Origin: JAZLFH01 sp045615705
GTDB taxonomy: Bacteria; Bacillota; Clostridia; UMGS1883
Direction: 5' to 3'
Length of the DNA: 19,571 bases
NCBI GenBank assembly: GCA_045615705.1
Contig: JAZLFH010000058.1
Location: forward strand, 1-19,571
The notes under the pieces are model-generated. The model did no database searches and had not been told where the DNA came from. It saw only the letters and a program-made list of their open reading frames with translations. Shown piece by piece: positions 14,710 to 19,571 of this stretch. The translations under genes and the position numbers were made by a program. The number at the start of each line of letters is the position of its first letter. The first letter of the stretch is position 1.

Positions 14710-15793
14710 TGTTTTCAATGAATTCCACGCCCCTTTCACTCAACTTTGCAAGCCTCATATACCTGATTTTTTTAGGCATTTTTGGCTGTGCCAAAACCGT
14801 TTTCCCGCCTTTTGAAAGTTCATTAACGCAAGCATATACCGAAGTAACGGGAATTTTTTCATCGTACAAAAGAACTGTGTCAACATCAAAGTCATTTGTT
14901 TTTTCATCAAGTCGCTCAATCATATCAAGATATACCGCAAAGCCTATTGCTTTTTCGGTTCTTTTGAATTTTGCCATCAAATTATCATACTGTCCGCCGG
15001 ATAAAACGCTTGACGGAATACCGTTAATAAAACCTTTAAACACAAATCCGTTGTAATAGTTAACATCGCCCGTAAGTGAAAAGTCAATCCGAACTTTATT
15101 CTTAAATCCGCTTTCTTCAAGTGCCGATATGACTTTTATAAAACTCTTTGAAAAATCACTGTCAATACTCTCTAAAAACGGAAGAACTTCATCCGCCGTT
15201 TTGTGTGTCGTAATAAGTTCTTTCAGATTTTTCAAATCCAGTCCCTCACGCTTTTCAATCAATGAAAGTCCGGATACATTCTTAGTCGCAATACACTTTT
15301 GAATGTCTTTTTTTGCATTGTCGCTTGCCCCTGTTTTTTCCAAAATATCAGCCATGATTCCCATGTGCGAAATGTCCATAACATAATCATCGGATATCTC
15401 GGCAAGACTCTTCGCCGCAAGCATAATCGTTTCAAAAATTACATAATCGTCAATATTTCCTATACATTCAAGTCCCGTTTGCATAATTTCCTTAAACGAA
15501 TTCGTTCCCCTTGCAACACGATATACATTTTCATTGTAGTACACCTTTTTTAAAGTGTTTTCGCCGTAATTAAGGTTTTTTACGATTGACAAAGTTACAT
15601 CGGGCTTTAACGCAAGAAGTTTTCCGTCTGTATCCGTAAAAGTTATAATATTGTCCGAAACCAAGAAGTTTTTATTCTTTAAATACAAGTCGTATTCTTC
15701 AAATTTGCTCATCTGATACTGTTTATATCCGTAACTTTGATACAAAAAGCGAAGTGCGAACACGACCTTTTCTTCATATTTTAAATTATTCAT
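14702..15793 (-). CDS. hisZ: ATP phosphoribosyltransferase regulatory subunit
   Basis: A 363-residue paralogue of histidyl-tRNA synthetase that forms a complex with short HisG and makes it active and histidine-responsive. Class II synthetase-like sequence is visible: ALKPDVT (61-67), YRVAR and QTGLECIG (105-112), and SGGQYDNLM, the counterpart of the HisRS motif around GGRYDGL. Position next to short hisG, and a C-terminal part that does not look like a full anticodon-binding domain, argue for HisZ over HisRS. ATG 15793 was chosen because AAAGGAG (15807-15801) is 7 bases upstream; an ATG 6 bases further up would be too close to it. The start overlaps the yerC stop by 8 bases (ATGAATAA). Confidence 0.93.
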   Translation of the reverse strand: MNNLKYEEKVVFALRFLYQSYGYKQYQMSKFEEYDLYLKNKNFLVSDNIITFTDTDGKLLALKPDVTLSIVKNLNYGENTLKKVYYNENVYRVARGTNSFKEIMQTGLECIGNIDDYVIFETIMLAAKSLAEISDDYVMDISHMGIMADILEKTGASDNAKKDIQKCIATKNVSGLSLIEKREGLDLKNLKELITTHKTADEVLPFLESIDSDFSKSFIKVISALEESGFKNKVRIDFSLTGDVNYYNGFVFKGFINGIPSSVLSGGQYDNLMAKFKRTEKAIGFAVYLDMIERLDEKTNDFDVDTVLLYDEKIPVTSVYACVNELSKGGKTVLAQPKMPKKIRYMRLAKLSERGVEFIENNA

Positions 15794-16079
15794 TCTCATT
15801 CTCCTTTGACCGTAAAACCGAGTTGTAACCGCCGCTTCCGTATAAAATACATCTGTTGACACGGCTTATTGTAGCGGTGCTTGCTCCTGTGGATTTTGAA
15901 ATTTCTTGATAACTTTTCCCGTTTTTAAGTTCACGGGCAACTTCCAATCGCTGTGCCATATCCTGAATTTCCTTTATGGTACACAGGTCATCAAAAAAAT
16001 TTTTGCAGGTTTCAATGTCTTCTATCGAAAGTATGGTTTCAAACAAATTATCAATTTCTTTTGAGTAATATTTTTGCAT
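15786..16079 (-). CDS. yerC: TrpR-like YerC/YecD-family repressor, probable his operon regulator
   Basis: A 97-residue all-helical protein of the TrpR-like YerC/YecD family. The helix-turn-helix is the stretch NGKSYQEISKSTGASTATIS (about 53-72), preceded by EIQDMAQRLEVARELK, as in TrpR. ATG 16079 has GAGGT 8 bases upstream; an alternative GTG at 16094 would cover that site. It is the first gene of the his operon, overlapping hisZ. Its promoter contains a perfect inverted repeat over the -10 box, so the product probably represses itself and the operon. From memory, TrpR-like regulators of histidine genes (called HisR) have been proposed in Gram-positive bacteria by comparative genomics. The co-repressor, possibly histidine, is inference. 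Confidence 0.9.
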   Translation of the reverse strand: MQKYYSKEIDNLFETILSIEDIETCKNFFDDLCTIKEIQDMAQRLEVARELKNGKSYQEISKSTGASTATISRVNRCILYGSGGYNSVLRSKENENE

Positions 16080-16099
16080 AATTTTGCACCTCACTTTAA

Positions 16100-16137
16100 C
16101 AATTTAGTATTTTACCACGCTAAATTGTAAAAGTCAA
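16100..16137 (-). promoter_or_regulatory. his operon promoter with overlapping inverted-repeat operator
   Basis: On the minus strand TTGACT (16137-16132), a 17-base spacer and TAAAAT (16114-16109) form a strong sigma-A promoter; transcription should start near 16102, about 23 bases before the yerC ATG. A perfect inverted repeat, CAATTTAG (16100-16107) and CTAAATTG (16120-16127) with a 12-base spacer, places one arm in the -35/-10 spacer and the other at the start site. A protein bound there would block RNA polymerase. The leader is too short for an attenuator or T-box, so control should be at initiation. Confidence 0.8.
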
Positions 16138-16202
16138 GACTTAAATTATCTTTTTCAGTAAAAATCTAAATAATATGAAATTGTTTTTATACAAACGCAA
16201 AA

Positions 16203-16232
16203 AAACAAAAGACCTAATTCGGTCTTTTGTTT
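16203..16232 (-). terminator. Terminator of the DUF1919 gene
   Basis: AAACAAAAGACC (16203-16214) pairs with GGTCTTTTGTTT (16221-16232) around a 6-base loop. Read on the minus strand the stem is followed by a T-run (complement of the A-run 16199-16205). The TAG stop codon (16216-16214) sits at the loop. It insulates the his promoter from upstream transcription. Confidence 0.85.
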
Positions 16233-16777
16233 AAAAATGCTACATAATCGAATTCGTCAAAGTTCCTCTTTACGCCGAATCTATGCACATATTTAAAAGT
16301 CTTTCCGGGGTACTGATTTTTATAAGATTTAAGCGTTTGATAATTTTCTCCCCGAGAAAGCATTTTCTTATCGGTAAGCATTACTTTTTTATACGGCAGT
16401 TTTTCGAACTTTTCAATTATTTCTTCGCTCGGGACATAGGGAATTTCCACTATGACGCTTATATTGTCATAGTTTATTCGTTTTCCGCGTTCTAACCATT
16501 TTTCTTTTGCCTCTGAAAAAGAATGATAATGCATAAAGTAGAGTCTTACTTCTTCTCTGCCCTTTTTAATAAGACCTATCGGAAATGAAATCCCATCTTC
16601 AAAAATTTCTTCGGGTTCGGCTTCGGCGTAATATTTTATATCGCTCAAAAATTTGAAGAAATCTTCGTCCTTAAAGTATAAATTAACTGTGGGAGATAAA
16701 AATCTCAGCCCGAGTGCGTGAGAAATAATTCCGCCCATGCAGTTGTTTGTAATTATAGATGTGTCGGGGTTTGTCAA
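16214..16777 (-). CDS. DUF1919-family protein
   Basis: 187 residues. The sequence matches what I know of DUF1919, a family without settled function, often found near polysaccharide-biosynthesis genes. Visible family features are SIITNNCMGG near the N-terminus (the family usually has NNCWGG), SPTVNLYFKDEDF, a central HYHSFSEAKEKW and RGKRINYDN. No signal peptide or membrane segment is seen. The only start that keeps the conserved N-terminus is TTG 16777; the frame has no ATG or GTG between it and the upstream stop, and the purine-rich AAAAGA before it is a weak ribosome binding site. A promoter at 16819-16847 lies just upstream and a terminator overlaps the end, so it is a single-gene unit. 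Function unknown. Confidence 0.75.
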   Translation of the reverse strand: MTNPDTSIITNNCMGGIISHALGLRFLSPTVNLYFKDEDFFKFLSDIKYYAEAEPEEIFEDGISFPIGLIKKGREEVRLYFMHYHSFSEAKEKWLERGKRINYDNISVIVEIPYVPSEEIIEKFEKLPYKKVMLTDKKMLSRGENYQTLKSYKNQYPGKTFKYVHRFGVKRNFDEFDYVAFLNKRPN

Positions 16778-16818
16778 TCTTTTTCTTTTCTTTTTGGAAT
16801 AATTCGCTCTTCTTTTTT

Positions 16819-16847
16819 ACTATATCACACATTTACGAGTTTGTCTA
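16819..16847 (-). promoter_or_regulatory. Promoter of the DUF1919 gene
   Basis: Minus strand: TAGACA (16847-16842), a 17-base spacer and TATAGT (16824-16819), with TGA in front of the -10 (extended -10). The predicted start near 16812 leaves a leader of about 35 bases to the TTG at 16777. Confidence 0.65.
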
Positions 16848-16903
16848 TGGGTTTCTTTACGCTCGTAGCCTTCTTAGGGCTTTGGTCCTTTCTTCTTATT
16901 CAA

Positions 16904-16980
16904 AACAAAATCGCACAGCGATTTTTACCTTACTTCTCCCTTATTCACTATTACTTATTACTTTCCAAAAATCCTCGTTC
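16904..16980 (-). repeat. Diverged third copy of the 90-bp repeat, opposite orientation
   Basis: Reading the minus strand, CGAGGATTTTTGG is followed by AAGTAATAAGTAATAGTGAA, a diverged body, and the closing hairpin AAAATCGC-TGT-GCGATTTT (16925-16907). This is the layout of 119-208 and 2255-2344. Only one arm of the first hairpin is present (AAAAATCCTCG, 16967-16977). A similar but more degenerate body (17000-17023) and a complete hairpin (17024-17055) follow, suggesting a nested or rearranged second element. Confidence 0.7.
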
Positions 16981-17023
16981 GATACTTTTTTAAGTAAGAG
17001 TGAAGAAGGAAGAGTGAATAAGT

Positions 17024-17055
17024 AAAAATCCCCGTTCTTAAGAACGAGGATTTTT
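17024..17055 (-). terminator. Terminator of the tRNA operon, derived from the repeat hairpin
   Basis: AAAAATCCCCGTTCTT (17024-17039) pairs with AAGAACGAGGATTTTT (17040-17055) with one C/A mismatch. On the minus strand the stem begins at the last A of the encoded tRNA-Glu CCA end and finishes in a run of T. The arm sequence matches the first hairpin of the 90-bp repeats. Confidence 0.75.
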
Positions 17056-17129
17056 GGTGACCCGTGGGGGAATTGAACCCCCGTTACCGCCGTGAAAGGG
17101 CGATGTCTTCACCGCTTGACCAACGGGCC
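17055..17129 (-). tRNA. tRNA-Glu (anticodon TTC)
   Basis: The cloverleaf is read on the minus strand from G1 at 17129. The acceptor GGCCCGT pairs with ACGGGTC with one G-U. The D region is TGGTCAAGCGGTGAAGACA, the anticodon loop CTTTCAC gives TTC, and the T arm GGGGGTTCAATTCCCCC is perfect. The discriminator is A (17058) and CCA is encoded (17057-17055). It is the second tRNA of a two-tRNA transcript. Confidence 0.97.
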
Positions 17130-17134
17130 GCATA

Positions 17135-17211
17135 TGGTAGCGGCGAGTGGACTTGAACCACCGACCTAACGGGTATGAACCGTTTGCTCTAGCCAACTGA
17201 GCTACACCGCC
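17135..17211 (-). tRNA. tRNA-Met, elongator (anticodon CAT)
   Basis: Minus strand from G1 at 17211. The acceptor GGCGGTG pairs with CGCCGCT (G1-U72 and one U-G). The D arm is GCTCAGTTGGCTAGAGC, the anticodon stem AACGG/CCGTT with loop TTCATAC gives CAT, and the T arm is centred on GGTTCAAGTCC. CCA is encoded (17137-17135). The anticodon stem lacks the three G-C pairs of initiator tRNA and position 1-72 can pair, so it is an elongator. Only five bases separate it from tRNA-Glu. Confidence 0.96.
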
Positions 17212-17242
17212 ATATAAGTGGTTTACACCACACGCACTGGTT

Positions 17243-17271
17243 ATTATAGTATAGGTTTTTAATTCTGTCAA
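17243..17271 (-). promoter_or_regulatory. Consensus promoter of the tRNA-Met/tRNA-Glu operon
   Basis: Minus strand: TTGACA (17271-17266), exactly 17 bases, TATAAT (17248-17243). Both boxes are perfect consensus, as expected for stable RNA. A small hairpin GTGG-TTTACA-CCAC (17219-17232) lies between the start site and the tRNA. Confidence 0.88.
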
Positions 17272-17320
17272 GCCTTTTTTGAAATTTTAAAAATTCTTCG
17301 ACATATTTTTTTAATTTTGT

Positions 17321-17349
17321 TTGTATATGCTATTTTTATATGCTATAAT
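17321..17349 (+). promoter_or_regulatory. Promoter of the DnaD-domain/DnaI-type pair
   Basis: TTGTAT (17321-17326), a 17-base spacer and TATAAT (17344-17349) preceded by TGC (extended -10). The predicted start lies about 25 bases upstream of the ATG at 17380. It diverges from the tRNA promoter. Confidence 0.75.
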
Positions 17350-17379
17350 GTTTTTACTAAATTATCCACGGAGGATATC

Positions 17380-18300
17380 ATGGCTCGTTTTACGCATTTA
17401 ACCAAAAGCGTTCAAGTTCCGCTTGAATTTATAGAAAATCTTATGCCAAGGGCAAATCCCACCTATGTTATGGTGTATTTGTGCGGACTTGGTTTGTGTG
17501 GCGAAAAAAATTTGGAGTTTTCAAACTCCGACATTGCAAAAAAACTCGATATTTTAGAGTCCGATGTCGTAAAGGCGTGGAAGTACTGGGAAAAAGTCGG
17601 TGCAGTTAGTTTTGACAAGGATTTTCACAACATTGAGTTTTCCTCAGTTATTTCGCAAAGTCCTAAAAATGAACCCGCAAAAAAGAAGACTCCCGTTGAG
17701 GAAAAACTTATTAACAAAGAAGTTTCTCAAATGCTTCTTACGGCAGAAAAAATGCTCAAAAAACCTCTTTCCCGCCGTGAGATGAACTCTTTATACAGTT
17801 TTTACTATGATTATTCGTTTTCATGCGATGTTATTTTGGTTCTTTTGGAATACTGCATCAGTGAAGACAAAACAAATATCTCATACATAGAAAAAATTGC
17901 CTCTCTTTGGGCTGATGATGGAATAAATACGGTTACTTCGGCAGACTCATTCGTTTCAAAGCGTCAAAAAGAACGCTCTATGCGTAATAAACTCAGAAAA
18001 TCATTCGGTATTGACCGGGATTTTTCGGACAGTGAGAAAAAGTACATTGCCACTTGGACTACCGAATTTTCAATGAGTGAATCAATGATTAAAAAAGCCT
18101 ATGAAATTACTGTTTTAAATACCGGGAAAATTGCTTTTCCGTACATAAACAAAATTTTAAAATCGTGGTTTGAGCAAGGCATTAAGACCGTTTCGAAAAT
18201 TCCGGAAAAGAAAGCATCGGCTGTGAGCGGTAATTACGATTTTGATGAGATTGAAAAGAAAGAACATGAGCGTCTTTTCAAAAAAGGAGGTAGCAATTAG
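17380..18300 (+). CDS. DnaD/DnaB2-domain primosomal protein
   Basis: 306 residues. The N-terminal part (about 1-95) looks like the winged-helix region of primosomal DnaD/DnaB proteins. Two DnaD-type (PF07261-like) domains follow: about 112-185, ending in YIEKIASLW, and about 210-275, ending in YINKILKSW; both carry the family Y-x3-I-x3-W signature. Such proteins remodel DNA and recruit the helicase loader at replication start or restart. A charged tail follows. ATG 17380 is preceded by GGAGG (17370-17374) and starts the conserved sequence; upstream in-frame codons would run through the promoter. It overlaps the next gene by one base, and the partner is a helicase-loader ATPase, which supports the role. 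Two DnaD domains resemble Bacillus DnaB more than DnaD; the exact orthologue is uncertain. Confidence 0.88.
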   Translation: MARFTHLTKSVQVPLEFIENLMPRANPTYVMVYLCGLGLCGEKNLEFSNSDIAKKLDILESDVVKAWKYWEKVGAVSFDKDFHNIEFSSVISQSPKNEPAKKKTPVEEKLINKEVSQMLLTAEKMLKKPLSRREMNSLYSFYYDYSFSCDVILVLLEYCISEDKTNISYIEKIASLWADDGINTVTSADSFVSKRQKERSMRNKLRKSFGIDRDFSDSEKKYIATWTTEFSMSESMIKKAYEITVLNTGKIAFPYINKILKSWFEQGIKTVSKIPEKKASAVSGNYDFDEIEKKEHERLFKKGGSN

Positions 18301-19283
18301 TGGGCGTACTCTTTTCTAAAGCACAAACAATAATTGATAAAAGAAGGGAAAAAAGCAAGTCTGACCTTTTAGCAAGAAAATCTGAGATTTACTCTAAATT
18401 TCCTCGCCTTCTTGAAATTGAAAAAGAACTTGACCGCACCGGAGTAAAACTTCTAAGTGCAGTTGCCGACCTTAAAATGAGTCCGGAAGAAGCAACAGAG
18501 AAAATCATGGCTCAAAATCTGGAACTTAATTCTGAAATACAAGAAATTCTTAAACATAACGGTTATCCGAAAGATTATCTTGAAGAAACTCATTTTTGTA
18601 ACAAATGCAAAGACACGGGTCTTGATGACGGGAAAATTTGTTCTTGTTTAAAGCAAGAAATAACAGATATGTCCCTTTCTGATGCTAATCTTGCAAAAAG
18701 CATGAAGGATTGTACTTTCTCTTCATTTAAAATTGAATATTACAGTCAAGATAAGTCGGATAACGGCTACTCCCCTCGTGATGCTATGAGAAGAGTTTTG
18801 GAGATTTGTGAAGATTTTGTCAAAAACTTTGACAAAAGTAGTGAAAATCTTCTTTTTTACGGCAAAAGCGGGCTCGGAAAAACATTTTTGTCTTCGGCAA
18901 TAGCAAACGAACTTATATCACAAGGGAAAGATGTTTTGTACATCAGTGCAAACACTCTCTTCCCGATTTTTGAGGCACTTCACTTTGGTCGTGAAGTCAG
19001 CGACAAGGAAAAGTATTTGGCGGAACATACTTTAAGTGCCGAACTTTTAATTCTTGACGATTTAGGTGCCGAGTATATTACTCCGTTTACTTCATCCGAA
19101 CTTTTCAGGGTGGTAAACAACCGTATTTTGTCGGATAAAAAAATGATTTTTTCTACAAATCTTTCGTTAAACGAACTTTCAAGCAACTACTCCGAGCGTA
19201 TTACATCGAGAATTATAGGATATTTTTCATCTATTCACTTCATCGGCGAAGATATCAGAAAGATAAAAAAATACGGAAAGTAA
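18300..19283 (+). CDS. dnaI: DnaI/DnaC-type helicase-loader AAA+ ATPase
   Basis: 327 residues. A helical N-terminal region (1-95) is followed by a zinc-binding CNKC...CSC cluster (C100, C103, C114, C116), as in DnaI-type loaders. The AAA+ domain has Walker A GKSGLGKT (188-195), Walker B LLILDDLGAE (249-258), a sensor-I asparagine in STN (N287) and arginines in SERITSR (R300, R304) as finger candidates. It should load the replicative helicase together with the DnaD-domain partner. GTG 18300 overlaps the upstream TAG by one base (TAGTG), with AAGGAGG 9-10 bases before it. An IstB transposase helper is the main alternative, but the zinc cluster, the partner gene and the absence of a transposase argue against it. 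Confidence 0.9.
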   Translation: MGVLFSKAQTIIDKRREKSKSDLLARKSEIYSKFPRLLEIEKELDRTGVKLLSAVADLKMSPEEATEKIMAQNLELNSEIQEILKHNGYPKDYLEETHFCNKCKDTGLDDGKICSCLKQEITDMSLSDANLAKSMKDCTFSSFKIEYYSQDKSDNGYSPRDAMRRVLEICEDFVKNFDKSSENLLFYGKSGLGKTFLSSAIANELISQGKDVLYISANTLFPIFEALHFGREVSDKEKYLAEHTLSAELLILDDLGAEYITPFTSSELFRVVNNRILSDKKMIFSTNLSLNELSSNYSERITSRIIGYFSSIHFIGEDIRKIKKYGK

Positions 19284-19294
19284 AATAATTTGAT

Positions 19295-19330
19295 AACAAA
19301 AAAGGTTCATTTGGTGAGCCTTTTTTTGTT
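19295..19330 (+). terminator. Terminator of the dnaD-like/dnaI operon
   Basis: AACAAAAAAGGTTCA (19295-19309) pairs with TGAGCCTTTTTTTGTT (19315-19330) around a TTTGG loop, with one U-G pair and a 7-base T-run. It lies 11 bases after the stop codon. Confidence 0.85.
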
Positions 19331-19336
19331 GCATAA

Positions 19337-19367
19337 AAATAAGCGGTGGCGTTGCCACCGCTTATTT
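19337..19367 (-). terminator. Terminator of the rightmost minus-strand gene
   Basis: AAATAAGCGGTGGC (19337-19350) pairs perfectly with GCCACCGCTTATTT (19354-19367) around a 3-base loop. Read on the minus strand it is followed by TTTTTAT. It begins 13 bases after the stop codon of the gene at 19381. Confidence 0.85.
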
Positions 19368-19380
19368 AAGTTTTAAGGAA

Positions 19381-19571
19381 TCAGTCCTGGACTAAGTAGA
19401 AGCCCTTTCTGCCGATATACTCTACTTGATCTTCGTAGAATGCATATACAGCAACATATCCCTTCTTGCCATTCTTAATGCCAAGGCTGTTCAACTTAGC
19501 AGACGGGATTGTAACTGTCTTAATTCCGTCAATCAAATCGCTGCTTGTAATTGTTACATCCATATCTGCGA
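19381..19571 (-). CDS. 3' end of an unidentified protein gene, cut by the window edge
   Basis: The last 63 or so codons of a minus-strand frame ending in TGA (19383-19381). The frame stays open to the window end. The ATG at 19563 has no ribosome binding site before it, so the gene most likely continues beyond the window. The visible C-terminus is rich in alternating hydrophobic and polar residues (VTITSSDLIDGIKTVTIP, YVAVYAFYEDQVEYIG), consistent with a beta-sandwich-like terminal domain. I do not recognise the family. A terminator follows immediately. Confidence 0.6.
   Translation of the reverse strand, partial: ADMDVTITSSDLIDGIKTVTIPSAKLNSLGIKNGKKGYVAVYAFYEDQVEYIGRKGFYLVQD

Noticed and set aside
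15794..15862. Longer start for hisZ at 15862
   Set aside because: It would overlap yerC by about 77 bases and add sequence unlike HisZ; ATG 15793 has a well-placed AAAGGAG.
17135..17211. Initiator tRNA-Met or tRNA-Ile2 with CAT anticodon
   Set aside because: The anticodon stem lacks the three G-C pairs of initiator tRNA and position 1-72 pairs (G-U). The sequence resembles the common elongator tRNA-Met of Firmicutes; Ile2 is less likely but a tRNA classifier would settle it.
17038..17271. 77-codon open frame on the minus strand
   Set aside because: It covers both tRNA genes and the terminator hairpin; the frame is a by-product of tRNA sequence.
18300..19283. IstB-type transposase helper (sign of an insertion sequence)
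   Set aside because: The CxxC/CxC cluster in the N-terminal region, the one-base overlap with a DnaD-domain gene and the absence of an istA-like gene or terminal repeats fit a helicase loader.

Overview
The window is a chromosomal segment of a low-G+C Gram-positive bacterium, most likely an anaerobic gut-type member of Clostridia. Three things suggest this: AT-rich composition with strong sigma-A-type promoters and AGGAGG-type ribosome binding sites; a DnaD-domain/DnaI-type helicase-loading pair and a copper-amine-oxidase-N-like wall domain, both typical of Firmicutes; and a histidine operon that uses short HisG plus HisZ and opens with a TrpR-like YerC gene. No species can be named from sequence alone. 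No phage, plasmid, CRISPR array or complete insertion sequence was recognised.

Left part (1-2344). Positions 1-83 hold three small hairpins joined by a constant 7-base linker. A 90-bp repeat follows (119-208), then a terminator-like hairpin, a good promoter (271-299) and an unusually structured leader RNA (about 305-487) that ends in an intrinsic terminator just before the ribosome binding site of an orphan AMP-forming acyl/aryl-adenylate synthetase (488-2221). A second copy of the 90-bp repeat (2255-2344) closes the unit. The leader can be folded by hand into an attenuator in which a pseudoknot, an antiterminator and a terminator exclude one another. It looks like a riboswitch, but I cannot assign it to a known class; it is the best candidate here for something undescribed.

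Middle (2345-8420). After a promoter, a hairpin and a leader come two secreted proteins in one apparent operon: an M16C-type zinc metallopeptidase with a C-terminal wall-associated domain, and a protein that joins an NlpC/P60 cysteine peptidase with its SH3 domains to a C-terminal L,D-transpeptidase-like (YkuD) domain. Both probably act in the cell envelope. A bidirectional terminator separates them from the convergent histidine operon.

Histidine operon (8404-16137, minus strand). The order of transcription is yerC-hisZ-hisG-hisD-hisC-hisB-hisH-hisA-hisF-hisIE. It is tightly packed: three junctions are 8-bp overlaps, two are 4-bp overlaps, and several ribosome binding sites lie inside the end of the gene before. 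All steps from PRPP/ATP to histidine are present except histidinol-phosphate phosphatase. A perfect inverted repeat (CAATTTAG, 12 bases, CTAAATTG) covers the -10 region of the promoter and is a strong candidate operator for the YerC-like regulator.

Right part (16203-19571). A DUF1919 gene with its own promoter and terminator lies on the minus strand. The 16778-17379 gap between protein genes holds its promoter, a rearranged copy of the 90-bp repeat, a terminator hairpin, tRNA-Glu(TTC) and elongator tRNA-Met(CAT) (minus strand, under a consensus promoter), and a divergent promoter for the dnaD-like/dnaI pair. In 16848-16903 I see nothing. Two back-to-back terminators then separate the pair from the 3' end of an unidentified minus-strand gene that runs off the window. 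The other gaps over 300 bases (1-487 and 2222-2579) hold the repeats, promoters and hairpins listed; no protein gene was supported in them.
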